64,000 nt of DNA, taken from positions 2,731,501 through 2,795,500 of the forward strand of contig NZ_JAPEPC010000001.1 of assembly GCF_026340465.1 (NCBI RefSeq), read 5' to 3'. The notes beneath the pieces are model-generated. The model was not told the origin of the DNA, did no database searches, and saw nothing but the letters and a program-made list of their open reading frames with translations. This stretch comes from Streptomyces sp. NBC_01306 (GTDB lineage Bacteria; Actinomycetota; Actinomycetes; Streptomycetales; Streptomycetaceae). A program made the position numbers and the translations under genes. Below are positions 44,987 through 53,266 of this stretch, one piece after another. Numbering within the stretch: position 1 is the first letter of the stretch; each line of letters opens with the position of its first letter.

Positions 44987-46162
44987 ATGGATCGTGCGTA
45001 CGACATCGTTCTCGTCGGTGCGACCGGCTTCGTCGGCGCCCTGACCGCCGACTACCTGGCCCGCAACGCCCCCGAGGGCTGCCGATGGGCACTCGCCGGA
45101 CGCAATGCCGAGGCCCTGCGCGCGCTGCGGAGCCGGCTCGCGGAGACCGTGCCCGCGGCGGCCGGGGTTCCCCTGCTCCACGTCGATGTGCACGACCCCG
45201 CCACCGTGAGGGAACTCGCTCACTCCACCCGGGTTCTCGCCACGACGGTCGGCCCGTACGTCCAGCACGGCATGGGCACCGTCGCCGCCTGCGCCGACGC
45301 CGGGACGGACTACGTCGATCTCACTGGCGAGCCGGAGTTCGTCGACCTCGCCTACGTCCGGCACCACGCCCGCGCCCTGGAGACCGGAGCCCGGCTGGTG
45401 CACGCCTGCGGCTTCGACTCCGTCCCGCACGACCTCGGTGTCCAGTTCACCGTGGAGCAGTTGCCGCAGGGCGTGCCGCTGCGGGTCGACGGTTACGTGC
45501 GCACCAGCGCCGCCCCCTCCGGCGGCACTCTCGCCTCCACCCTGACCGCGCTCTCCCGGGGCCCGCAGATGGTCCGCGCGGCGCGTGACCGCCGTAACGT
45601 CGAACCCCGGCCGAGGGCCCGCCGGATCTCCACCCGGGCCGGGGCGAGGTTCGCTCCGGAGGTCGGGGCCTGGGCTCTCCCGCTGCCCACCATCGACCCG
45701 CAGGTGGTGTCGCGCTCGGCGGCCGCCCTCGACTCCTACGGCCCGGACTTCCGTTACCGCCATTACGCGGCGGTCCGGCGGCTGCCGGTCGCTCTCGGCG
45801 CGGTCGCAGGGGTGGCCGGGGTGGCGGCTGCCGCGCAGCTCCCCGCCGCCCGGCGCTGGATCTCCGGCCGGCTCGCTCCGGGCGACGGCCCGTCCGATGA
45901 GCGCCGGGCCCGCAGCTGGTTCAGCGTCCGGTTCGTCGGCGAGGGCGGAGGCCGACGCGTCTGCACCGAGGTGTCGGGCGGGGACCCGGGCTACGACGAG
46001 ACCGCGAAGATCCTCGGCGAGTCCGCGCTCAGCCTCGCTTTTGACGAACTCCCCGCCCTGGCGGGCCAGCTCACCCCCGCTGTCGCCATGGGCCCGGCGC
46101 TGCGGGCACGGCTGCTGCGCGCCGGGCTGCGCTTCAGGGTGGCCACTCGGCGAGGGGTATGA
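44987..46162 (+). CDS. Saccharopine dehydrogenase-like trans-acting enoyl reductase family protein
   Basis: A 391-residue Rossmann protein. The dinucleotide motif VLVGATGFVGALTADYL is at residues 8-24, and conserved segments VGPYVQHGMGTVAACADAGTDYVDLTGE and ACGFDSVPHDLGV are typical of the family. The family contains the mycobacterial trans-acting enoyl reductase Rv2953 and eukaryotic SCCPDH. It may reduce an unsaturated lipid or polyketide chain. The start has AGGAGAG upstream. It stands alone, with no lipid or polyketide synthase gene nearby. Confidence 0.88.
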   Translation: MDRAYDIVLVGATGFVGALTADYLARNAPEGCRWALAGRNAEALRALRSRLAETVPAAAGVPLLHVDVHDPATVRELAHSTRVLATTVGPYVQHGMGTVAACADAGTDYVDLTGEPEFVDLAYVRHHARALETGARLVHACGFDSVPHDLGVQFTVEQLPQGVPLRVDGYVRTSAAPSGGTLASTLTALSRGPQMVRAARDRRNVEPRPRARRISTRAGARFAPEVGAWALPLPTIDPQVVSRSAAALDSYGPDFRYRHYAAVRRLPVALGAVAGVAGVAAAAQLPAARRWISGRLAPGDGPSDERRARSWFSVRFVGEGGGRRVCTEVSGGDPGYDETAKILGESALSLAFDELPALAGQLTPAVAMGPALRARLLRAGLRFRVATRRGV

Positions 46163-46187
46163 GCCGGGCCGGGGAGCAGCACTCCGT

Positions 46188-46670
46188 TCAATGAGTGGGG
46201 GCGAACGGCGGGATGACGCGTTCGGTGCCACTGACGAGCGTGAACCAGACGGACTTGGACTCCGGTACGGGCTCCCCGTTGGCCCGGGTCCCCCAGCGGG
46301 CCGCGAGGGCTTCCACGAGGACGAGGCCGCGGCCGTGTTCGGCGCAGGGAATGTGTTCCCCGTGCGCGCGCCAGGGCAGCGACGCCGGGTCGTCGTCGGT
46401 CACGTACACCGTCACCCGCTTCGGGTTGACTCTGACATCCACCCTGACGAGTGGCGAGCGGGTGTGGCAGTACGCGTTGGTGACGACCTCGCTCACGCAG
46501 AGACGCCCGTCCTCCACGAGACCCGGGTGCCCGGTGGCCCGCAGCAGCGTGCCGAGGAAGTCCCGCACGATCCCGGGCGCGGTCGGGCTGTTGGGCGCGA
46601 TCAGCCGGTAGCGGGCGCCGCGCTGCGGGAGGGGCGGGCGGGGTGCTCGACGGGCGGTGGCAGGGGTCAT
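46188..46670 (-). CDS. ATP-binding anti-sigma-factor-like protein (HATPase_c, RsbW type)
   Basis: A 160-residue GHKL ATPase. The N-box is CVSEVVTNAYCHT with its Glu and Asn, the Asp-x-Gly region is degenerate (VTDDDPASLP), and the G-box is EHGRGLVLVEALA. Such single-domain kinases are very numerous in streptomycetes and regulate sigma factors or pair with XRE/DUF397 genes. The ATG at 46670 follows AGGGAG. It is divergent from the XRE gene at 46927, so the three genes probably form one regulatory module. Confidence 0.88.
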   Translation of the reverse strand: MTPATARRAPRPPLPQRGARYRLIAPNSPTAPGIVRDFLGTLLRATGHPGLVEDGRLCVSEVVTNAYCHTRSPLVRVDVRVNPKRVTVYVTDDDPASLPWRAHGEHIPCAEHGRGLVLVEALAARWGTRANGEPVPESKSVWFTLVSGTERVIPPFAPTH

Positions 46671-46800
46671 CTCATGGTCTCCCTTACGTGATCCGGTCTC
46701 GGCCGCAGCGCGTATCGCCGTCCATAACCCGTGGCATCGGCCACCCTTCATGCCGTCAACTGGCATGTGGATGGCTGCACTTCGGACTGTAGGCAGACAG

Positions 46801-46812
46801 CACCGTACGGTG
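46801..46812. promoter_or_regulatory. Palindrome in the divergent HATPase/XRE promoter region
   Basis: CACCGTACGGTG is a perfect 12-base palindrome in the middle of the 256-base divergent region, next to a TACAGT-like -10 for the leftward gene and upstream of a TAGAGT-like -10 for the rightward gene. A possible site for the XRE protein; not proven. Confidence 0.35.
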
Positions 46813-46926
46813 AGGACAATAGGGGTCACACAAGCCCCGGAGCAACCTTGTCCCTAGAGTTCACACGACCGAGTGGACCAGCTGCGCCATGACGCGCCAA
46901 ACTGGACGCAGACAGGGGAAGGTGAC

Positions 46927-47781
46927 ATGCCGCCAAGGGACAATCCGACCGGGCGCCAGGCGCGCCTGGGCGGTGAACTGCGGAAGCTGCGCGAACGTGC
47001 GGGCAAGACCGCCCGGGAAGCCGCCGGGCTCATCTCGACCGACCAAGCCAAGATCAGCCACATAGAAGCGGGCCGCACCGGCATCGGCGAGGACCGCATC
47101 CGCCGCCTGGCCAGCTTCTACGCCTGTGACGACGACGCGCTCATCGATGCGCTGTGCGCCATCTCGCGGGAGCACCGGGGCCAGTTCTGGTGGGACGAGT
47201 ACCGGGGCATACTCGCGCCCGGATTCCTGAACATCGCCGAGATGGAGCACCACTCCCGTTACCTGCACTGCCTCCAGTCGGTGACACTGCCCGGATTGCT
47301 CCAGACACAGGAGTACGCCCAGGCACTGTTCGACGCGGTTCTCCCCAAGCTGCCCGAGGACGACGTGGCAGCCAGACTCGAACACCGGATGCGAAGGCAG
47401 TCGGTACTCGACAGGGAACAGCCACCAGAATTCGACGTCATGGTGCACGAAGCAGCTCTGCGCATGCGTGTTGGCGGGCGCAAGATCGCCCGCCAACAAC
47501 TGGAACACCTCATGGAGGCGACAGACCGGCCGAACGTAACCGTGCAGGTGATCCCGTTCGCCATCGACCGGTTCGTCGATATCACCCAGACAGTGCTGTA
47601 CGCAGGCGGAGTGGTGCCTCAGCTGGACACTGTGCACATCGATACCCCCATCCGCGGGCTCTATTTGGACGCCGCAGCGGATGTGCACAGGTACCGGCTG
47701 CAACTCGATGTCGCGAAGCAGGCCTCACTGGACCCCGTGGAGTCGCGCAGCTTCATTCACCACATCGCACGGGACATGTGA
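46927..47781 (+). CDS. WhiJ-type XRE regulator (HTH plus DUF5753)
   Basis: A 284-residue regulator. An N-terminal helix-turn-helix (about residues 14-70, ELRKLRERAGKTAREAAGLISTDQAKISHIEAGRTG) is followed by the DUF5753 domain (from about 95) with ITVTLPGLLQTQEYAQAL-like and VQVIPFAI segments. This architecture is that of WhiJ and its many streptomycete relatives. The ATG at 46927 has GGGGAAGG upstream. It sits upstream of a DUF397 gene and divergent from a single-domain HATPase, the usual three-part module thought to gate developmental or stress genes. Confidence 0.92.
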   Translation: MPPRDNPTGRQARLGGELRKLRERAGKTAREAAGLISTDQAKISHIEAGRTGIGEDRIRRLASFYACDDDALIDALCAISREHRGQFWWDEYRGILAPGFLNIAEMEHHSRYLHCLQSVTLPGLLQTQEYAQALFDAVLPKLPEDDVAARLEHRMRRQSVLDREQPPEFDVMVHEAALRMRVGGRKIARQQLEHLMEATDRPNVTVQVIPFAIDRFVDITQTVLYAGGVVPQLDTVHIDTPIRGLYLDAAADVHRYRLQLDVAKQASLDPVESRSFIHHIARDM

Positions 47782-47792
47782 GAATCCGCAGC

Positions 47793-47990
47793 ATGGACGC
47801 AGCAATTGAGTGGCAGAAGTCATCCTTCTCCAACGGCCAGGAACAGTGTGTCGAGATCGCGGAGCGCGCCGGCGAGATCCTGATGCGCGAGAGCGACGAC
47901 CCGGGCGCGGTCGCCGCCACCAGCCGGGAGAAGTTCGCGGCATTCATCCAGGGCGTCAAGGCAGGCGAGTTCGACCACTTCGCCCAGTAG
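47793..47990 (+). CDS. DUF397 small protein (WhiJ-associated)
   Basis: A 65-residue protein with the complete DUF397 signature: EWQKSSFSNGQEQCVEIAE at the start, then ILMRESDDPG and a KFAAFIQGVKAGEFDHF end. Such proteins accompany XRE/DUF5753 regulators and modulate them. It begins 11 bases after the XRE stop; a GTG at 47778 overlapping the XRE stop is an alternative start. It is followed by a strong terminator. Confidence 0.9.
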   Translation: MDAAIEWQKSSFSNGQEQCVEIAERAGEILMRESDDPGAVAATSREKFAAFIQGVKAGEFDHFAQ

Positions 47991-48007
47991 CCCGTCCCGC
48001 CGCCGCT

Positions 48008-48040
48008 GAAGGCCCCTCGCCCCTGCGGGCAGGGGCCTTC
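48008..48040 (+). terminator. Hairpin terminator after the DUF397 gene
   Basis: Perfect 10-bp arms GAAGGCCCCT and AGGGGCCTTC lie 17 bases beyond the stop codon, with a 13-base loop that can pair further. Confidence 0.8.
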
Positions 48041-48237
48041 ACGCGCACCCGGAGGCATGAATGCCCCGGAGCATACTTGCGCAGCCATTCCCGGTAACGC
48101 TACCGTCACCGTACGTCGCCACCACGGCCGCAGCAGTAACCGAGCCGCGCCCTGGAACGCGTAACCACCCCTGCCTGCACTCCAGTTGAGGCAGCCACGC
48201 CAGGCTTTCCCCAGACGCTGCGATCGGACGGTCGGCC

Positions 48238-48639
48238 ATGCGTACGTCACCCCACACCGCTCCCCACACCCTCACCGAGGCCCGGGTCGAGCACGGTTTC
48301 CGGTTAGAGGTGCTGCGGTACGGGCCCGCGACCGGATTCCGGCCCGAGCCCATCGATCTGAGGATCGTCCCCACCCCGCGCGAGGCCATCCGCGTGATCC
48401 GTACTCAGCTCCGCGCCAGCCATGTGCTCGGCCTGCCACCGCGCGAGACCGCCCGCGCCCTGCGCTGGTCCGAACACGGCGGCTGGCTGCCCGCGCTCGC
48501 CGCGCTGCACCGCGCCGAGCCCTGCGGATTCATGCTGCTGCTCCGCAAGGGGCGCCACATCGAGTGGACCGTACGCCCCCTGCGCTACCTCGTACTCACC
48601 CCGTCGCCCGGATCCGCACCCGCCGCGCCCCGGCCGTGA
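48238..48639 (+). CDS. Hypothetical protein with a TTA codon
   Basis: A 133-residue protein I do not recognise. It begins with a Thr/His/Ala leader and continues with FRLEVLRYGPATGFRPEPIDLRIVPTPREAIRVIRTQ, a compact alpha/beta pattern with no membrane helix or signal peptide. Codon use fits a real gene. The Leu codon at 48304-48306 is TTA, which in streptomycetes is read only by the developmentally controlled bldA tRNA. The 3' end overlaps the convergent efflux gene by 44 bases. The start at 48238 has only a weak GGACGG upstream. Confidence 0.55.
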   Translation: MRTSPHTAPHTLTEARVEHGFRLEVLRYGPATGFRPEPIDLRIVPTPREAIRVIRTQLRASHVLGLPPRETARALRWSEHGGWLPALAALHRAEPCGFMLLLRKGRHIEWTVRPLRYLVLTPSPGSAPAAPRP

Positions 48640-49765
48640 TCAGGGCGAGCCCCATCAGCGCACCGCTCACCCAGACCGGTGCCCGGTAGCCGAATCCGGC
48701 GTCCAGGGCCAGGCCGCCCGCCCAAGGGCCCAGCGTGGCGCCCAGGTTGAAGGCGGTCGTGGAGAACGCCCCCGCGAGGCTCGGGGCTTCGGGGGCCTCG
48801 TCGAGGACACGCGCGATCAGCGCCGTGCCCGTACCGAAGGCGAACATCCCCTGCACCAGGATCAGGGCGAGGGCCGCGGGCGGGCTGCCCGCCGTCAGGG
48901 CCAGGGCGCTCCAGCCCAGGGCGAGGGCGACCATGCCGGAGGCGATGAGGGCCGTGGGGCGGCGATCGGCGAACCGTCCCGCGACGGTGACGCCGATGAA
49001 CGAGCCCACACCGAAGAGCGCGAGGGCGGCCGGCACCCATCCGGCGCTCAGACCGGTCTCCCGGGTGAGGAGCGGTTCCAGATAGGAGAACGTGCAGAAG
49101 GTCGCCCCCTGGACCAGCGCCATCGTCAGCAGGGTGAGCCGGAGGCGGGAGCGGCTCAGGACACCCAGTTCGGTGCGTACGGGTACAGGTACAGGTACAG
49201 GTGCGGTTTCCGCGTCGGGCCGCCCCGCCGGGACATTCCGTACGAGCGCCAGGACCGCCGGTACGCAGACCAGGGCGACCGCCCAGAACGCCGACCGCCA
49301 CCCCCACCGCTCCCCCAGCACCGCACCGGCCGGTACCCCGACCACGCAGGCAACCGTGACCCCGCCGACCACCACGGCCGCCGCCCGCGCCTTCAACTGC
49401 GCCGGCACCAGAGAGACCGCCGTCGTCAACGCCACCGCCCAGAAGCCCGCGTTGGCGACGGCGCCGGCGAAACGGGTCGCGAGGAGCACTCCGTAACTCG
49501 GGGTGAGCGCCCCGATGACGTGCACCGCGACGAACACCGCGAGGAACAGCAACAGCGCGCGGCGCCGGGGCCAGGTGCGGGCGAAGAGCGCCATGAGGGG
49601 CGCGCCGACCACCATCCCGACGGCGAAGGCCGAGGTCAGCAGACCCGCTGCGGCGAGGGAGACGTTCAGGTCAGTGGCGATGCCCGAGATGAGCCCGGAC
49701 AGCATGAACTCCGATGTGCCCTGAGCGAAGACCGCGAGCCCGAGGACGTAGACAGCAAATGGCAT
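48596..49765 (-). CDS. MFS efflux transporter, Cmx/CmrA-like
   Basis: A 389-residue protein with 12 membrane helices. The start FAVYVLGLAVFAQGTSEFML and the segment LTSAFAVGMVVGAPLMALFARTWPRRRALL closely resemble the Cmx/CmrA chloramphenicol exporters of actinomycetes. Motif C, the antiporter signature, is visible as GVPAGAVLGERWGW. The ATG at 49765 starts directly at helix 1; the frame upstream of it looks non-coding. Drug specificity cannot be decided from sequence. It converges with the TTA-codon gene. Confidence 0.88.
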   Translation of the reverse strand: MPFAVYVLGLAVFAQGTSEFMLSGLISGIATDLNVSLAAAGLLTSAFAVGMVVGAPLMALFARTWPRRRALLLFLAVFVAVHVIGALTPSYGVLLATRFAGAVANAGFWAVALTTAVSLVPAQLKARAAAVVVGGVTVACVVGVPAGAVLGERWGWRSAFWAVALVCVPAVLALVRNVPAGRPDAETAPVPVPVPVRTELGVLSRSRLRLTLLTMALVQGATFCTFSYLEPLLTRETGLSAGWVPAALALFGVGSFIGVTVAGRFADRRPTALIASGMVALALGWSALALTAGSPPAALALILVQGMFAFGTGTALIARVLDEAPEAPSLAGAFSTTAFNLGATLGPWAGGLALDAGFGYRAPVWVSGALMGLALITAGARRVRIRATG

Positions 49766-50259
49766 GGGAGGCGCACCCCTTGGGACGGAACAGTCGACGA
49801 AGCCGTCATGGACAGACAGACCGGTGTGCGGGGATGCGGGCCGCGCCCGTCGTACGCGCGGGGAATCCGGCATACGTGACGCCGTGACGCGGAAGAATGC
49901 CCGGCTGAGAGCAGCGGGGCATGACTCGGGGAGCAGCGATTCAGCGCTCGGCCGAGGAGGAAGCGGCCCGTACCCGCGGTGATCCGGCGGCGACGGAGCC
50001 GTGCGAAGAAGTACCCATGACCCTGCGGGTCAACCAGCCTCAGTCAGCAGGAACTCGGCCACCGGCGCACCGGTGGCCTCGGTCTGTCGGACTCGGGGGA
50101 GGACATGGAGGGGACGGTATCCGGCCGGGTGGTCGCGATGCCAGTGATTAAAGGTGTCATCGCCGTTGGATCCGGCCCTTTGGGTCCGGCCCACGTTGCG
50201 GCGACATCCAGGCGGCCCGTTTCCACGTCGAACGCCGCGCCGCCTGAATCGCAAGGGGG
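49766..50259. other. 494-base region without a convincing gene
   Basis: Nothing firm is seen. A minus-strand frame ending near 50030 (terminal residues TGAPVAEFLLTEAG) reads like the end of a protein but lacks a start with a ribosome-binding site and a recognisable domain; it could be a gene remnant. The part near 49800-49900 probably contains the promoter of the efflux gene. Confidence 0.4.
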
Positions 50260-50451
50260 TCACACGTGCTGCGGGGCTTCGTCCTTCAGCATGCCGCGGA
50301 CCTGCTCGCGCAGCTCACTGCTGTCCGTGTGTCCGTGGACCGAAGCGGCGTGCTCGGACGCCGCGCGTACGACTTCTTCCTCCTCACCGCTGATGGTCAG
50401 CGTGCAACCGGATTCGCTGGGCATGTCCCGGCAGTCGGCGACCTTACGCAT
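50260..50451 (-). CDS. DUF1059 family small protein
   Basis: A 63-residue protein matching the DUF1059 pattern: MRKVADCRDMPSESGCTLTI with its two Cys residues, then EEVVRAASEHAASVHGHTDS and a short C-terminal helix ending LKDEAPQHV. The ATG at 50451 is preceded by GGAGG. It is a small cytoplasmic protein of unknown function, found in many actinobacteria. An AT-rich stretch at about 50535-50580 on the upstream side probably carries its promoter. Confidence 0.88.
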   Translation of the reverse strand: MRKVADCRDMPSESGCTLTISGEEEEVVRAASEHAASVHGHTDSSELREQVRGMLKDEAPQHV

Positions 50452-50819
50452 GGCAAACCTCCAGTCAGCCCCGCCCCCGTACCGCCGGCCTGCGGGCACC
50501 GAAGCCATAGGCCATGGGGCAGACACTGGGGCTACATGGGCCATATACCACAAATATAGGTATTACTTACCAAGAACACCAGCTTGCGGTCGTTCTCCCA
50601 GGTCGCTGCGCCGGACCCCGCCGGACAGCTGCCGCCATGGAACGGGACCGGACTGTCCCACTTCCTCCGCCTTCCTGTCACAGCGAGTCGACTCGCATGT
50701 CACAGCGGTGTCTTGATGGAACTCCGCTCGGAACAACCAGCCCAGCTGTCGGAATCCTATGAACAACAACGCCCGCTCAACCGGAGCGAGCGTGAAGACA
50801 CCGCTTCCCTGGAGTACCG
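50452..50819. other. Gap between DUF1059 and DUF4232 genes
   Basis: No gene seen. An AT-rich segment (about 50535-50580, with TATATT- and TATATG-like boxes) is likely the leftward promoter of the DUF1059 gene. The right part should hold the promoter of the lipoprotein gene; TCCTAT near 50754 is a possible -10. Confidence 0.5.
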
Positions 50820-51500
50820 ATGCGCGTCAAGAAGATCTCCGCTCTCGCCCTCGTCGTCGCCGCTGCCGGCCTCTCGCTGACCGCGTGCGGCAGCAGCGAC
50901 GGATCGAACGCTTCCGCCGCCAACAACAGCAGCAGCACGTCCACCGCCGCGAGCGGCTCGACCGGCAGCAAGGGCTCGACCTCGGGCTCCTCGGCGTCCG
51001 GTTCCTCGTCGTCCAGCTCCTCCAACGGCTCCGGCACGAACGGCAAGGTCGCCACCAAGAGCGAGTCCGCGGGGTCGGGCGCTCGCTGCGACGCCGACCA
51101 CCTCGCCCTCAGCGCCGCCTCCGCGGGGGTCAAGAACCAGCTGGTCATCAACATGAAGAACACCGGCTCCAGCACGTGCAGCATGCACGGCTTCCCGGGC
51201 GTCCAGCTCATCGGCCCCGACGGCCTGGGCGACACCGGCCCCGACGCCGCCCGCACCGACGCCTCGGGCTCCACCATGACCATCGCGCCCGGCGAGGAGA
51301 CCCGCTTCCTGCTCCACTACATCCCGGACACCAGCGGCAACGGCAAGACCTACACCCGGCTCGCTGTCACCCCGCCCAACGAGCGGGTCTCGGAGATCGT
51401 GAACCTCAACAAGCTGGCCATCACCGTCTCCCCCTCCACCGGCAACGCCCCCGACGTCTACGTCGACCCGATCGGCTACCACACCGGCTCCGGCAAGTGA
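50820..51500 (+). CDS. DUF4232 lipoprotein
   Basis: A 226-residue lipoprotein. The signal peptide RVKKISALALVVAAAGLS ends in lipobox LTAC with Cys23. A Ser/Gly/Thr linker of about 50 residues follows, then a DUF4232 domain (about residues 88-222: CDADHLALSAASAGVKNQLVIN, FPGVQLIGPDG, RFLLHYIP). It is anchored on the outer face of the membrane; the function of DUF4232 is unknown. GGAG lies seven bases before the ATG. Confidence 0.92.
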   Translation: MRVKKISALALVVAAAGLSLTACGSSDGSNASAANNSSSTSTAASGSTGSKGSTSGSSASGSSSSSSSNGSGTNGKVATKSESAGSGARCDADHLALSAASAGVKNQLVINMKNTGSSTCSMHGFPGVQLIGPDGLGDTGPDAARTDASGSTMTIAPGEETRFLLHYIPDTSGNGKTYTRLAVTPPNERVSEIVNLNKLAITVSPSTGNAPDVYVDPIGYHTGSGK

Positions 51501-51534
51501 GCCCAGCAGCACCGAGTTCACCCCGGAACGGCCG

Positions 51535-52143
51535 TCACACGGGCGGCCAGTTCCGCAGGGCCGCGTCGGCCACCCGCTGGAGGTCGTCGCGGCTGGTGCC
51601 ACCGGCGGCCTGGACGGCGATGCCGTTGGCCACGGCCATGAGGTAGCGGGCGAGCACTCCGGGATCAGCGTCCGGGGGCAGGTCGCCTTCGTCGACGGCT
51701 TGCCGGAACCGGTCCCGGAAGCGGGAAGTACCGCCGTTGCGCCAGTCGTTGAGAGCGGTGCGGGCGGCGTGCCCGGAGGCGCCGGAGGCGAGGGAGCCCT
51801 GAACGCCCAGGCATCCGGCGGGGCAGTCGGGGCGGGTGGTGGCCCGGACGGTGCCGTTGAGGAAAGCGGCGGCCACCTGCCGGGCGGTCGGCTCCTCAAG
51901 TGCCCGGGTGCCGTGCGCCGCAGGACCTTCGGCATAGCGCTCCAGCGCCCTGCGGAACAGCTCGTCCTTGTTGCCGAAGGCCGCGTACATGCTGGTGCGG
52001 GTGATGCCCATGGCGCTGGTCAGGTCGGTCAGGCTGGCGCCTTCGTAGCCCTGTTCCCAGAAGACCCGCATGGCGCGTTCGAGGGCCTCCTCCGCGTCGA
52101 AACCTCGCGGTCGGCCGATCGGTGCCTTCTGGTGGATCTCCAT
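51535..52143 (-). CDS. TetR/AcrR-family repressor of the adjacent SDR gene
   Basis: A 202-residue TetR protein. The helix-turn-helix is at about residues 18-60 (GASLTDLTSAMGITRTSMYAAFGNKDELFRRAL), followed by a helical ligand-binding domain. The N-terminus GRPRGFDAEEALERAM is typical of the group controlling small-molecule reductases. The gene is divergent from the SDR at 52236, and the 92-base gap carries two large palindromes, so autoregulation and repression of the SDR are likely. Confidence 0.92.
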   Translation of the reverse strand: MEIHQKAPIGRPRGFDAEEALERAMRVFWEQGYEGASLTDLTSAMGITRTSMYAAFGNKDELFRRALERYAEGPAAHGTRALEEPTARQVAAAFLNGTVRATTRPDCPAGCLGVQGSLASGASGHAARTALNDWRNGGTSRFRDRFRQAVDEGDLPPDADPGVLARYLMAVANGIAVQAAGGTSRDDLQRVADAALRNWPPV

Positions 52144-52160
52144 GCCCTCAACCGTACCGC

Positions 52161-52182
52161 TTCCGCACCGATCGGTACGGAA
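52161..52182. promoter_or_regulatory. TetR operator 1 (near-perfect palindrome)
   Basis: A 22-base palindrome with one mismatched pair and the core CACCGATCGGTA. It is centred 36 bases from operator 2 and lies close to the TetR start. Confidence 0.75.
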
Positions 52183-52196
52183 GTGCTACGGTCTCT

Positions 52197-52218
52197 TTCA
52201 GTACCGATCGGTACTGAA
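52197..52218. promoter_or_regulatory. TetR operator 2 (perfect palindrome)
   Basis: A 22-base perfect palindrome with the core AGTACCGATCGGTACT. It shares ACCGATCGGT with operator 1 and ends 17 bases before the SDR start codon, so bound repressor would block the SDR promoter. Confidence 0.8.
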
Positions 52219-52235
52219 CTGCGTGGAGGTCAGTC

Positions 52236-52997
52236 ATGGTCGTTCGTACGGGACAGCTCGAAGGCAAGACAGCGGTCGTCACCGGAGGCAGCACCGGCAT
52301 CGGTCTGGCCACCGCCGTACGGCTGGCCGCCGAGGGCGCACACGTCTTCATCACCGGCCGGCGCAAGACCGAGCTGGACGCGGCCGTCGAGACGATCGGC
52401 CGGGCAGGGGCCACCGCAGTGGCGGGCGACGTCTCGAACCTCGCCGACCTGGACCGGCTGTACGAGACGGTCCGCGCCCGGGGCCAGGGCCTGGACGTGC
52501 TGTTCGCGAACGCGGCGATCGGCTCATTCGCGACGCTGGAACAGACCACGGAGGAGCACTTCGACCAGACCTTCGGCGTCAACGTGCGAGGCATGCTCTT
52601 CACCGTGCAGAAGGCGCTGCCCCTGCTCAACGACGGCGCCTCGGTGATCCTGAACGCCTCCACCGCCGCCGATCGCGGCGCGGAGGCATTCGGTACGTAT
52701 GCGGCGTCCAAGGCCGCGGTCCGGACCTACGCGCGGACCTGGGCCAACGAACTCACGGGCCGGGGCATCCGGGTCAACGCGATCTCGCCGGGCCCGACCG
52801 ACACCCCCGGAATCACGGGCCTCGTCGGCGACGAGAACACTGCCGACGCCAAGGCGAACCTCATCGCGGGCGTGGCGATGGGGCGGATGGGACGCCCGGA
52901 GGAAGTCGCCGCGGCCGTGGCGTTCCTCGCCTCCGAGCAGAGCAGTTTCGTCCTCGGCGCGAATCTGTACGTCGACGGCGGTGAGAACCAGATCTGA
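52236..52997 (+). CDS. Short-chain dehydrogenase/reductase under TetR control
   Basis: A 253-residue classical SDR. The cofactor motif is VVTGGSTGIGLATAVRLA (about residues 14-31), NAAIGS is at about 91-96, catalytic Ser is in LNASTAADRG, and Tyr/Lys are in TYAASKAAVRTYA. NAISPGPTDTPGI and the C-terminal FVLGANLYVDGG are also typical. The ATG follows GGAGG at a good distance. Divergent from the TetR repressor. An NADPH-dependent reductase induced by an unknown ligand. Confidence 0.95.
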   Translation: MVVRTGQLEGKTAVVTGGSTGIGLATAVRLAAEGAHVFITGRRKTELDAAVETIGRAGATAVAGDVSNLADLDRLYETVRARGQGLDVLFANAAIGSFATLEQTTEEHFDQTFGVNVRGMLFTVQKALPLLNDGASVILNASTAADRGAEAFGTYAASKAAVRTYARTWANELTGRGIRVNAISPGPTDTPGITGLVGDENTADAKANLIAGVAMGRMGRPEEVAAAVAFLASEQSSFVLGANLYVDGGENQI

Positions 52998-53117
52998 CCC
53001 GAGCGTCGCCGAGCGTGCGTAACAAGACGCGCACCGGCCCACTCCCCCGCTCCCCCTGCTCTCCCCGATCCAGCCCTGCGTACAACGTGCTGTTGTGACC
53101 TCGGACGCGTCGGTTGT

Positions 53118-53146
53118 TTGACCGCAGGTGTACCGCTCGATTTGAT
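53118..53146 (+). promoter_or_regulatory. Candidate promoter of the MFS gene at 53267
   Basis: TTGACC (53118-53123) and TTTGAT (53141-53146) with a 17-base spacer. The -35 is good, the -10 only fair. Confidence 0.4.
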
Positions 53147-53266
53147 CTCGGGGGTCAACGCCAGGTAGTCCGGGCGGGAAATCGGGCGAGACATCCGCCG
53201 GGAAATCCCGCAGGGCGTCCGGCGGGACCGGGCCGGAGAGCAGAGTGAGCGGGAGGTGCGCTGAGC

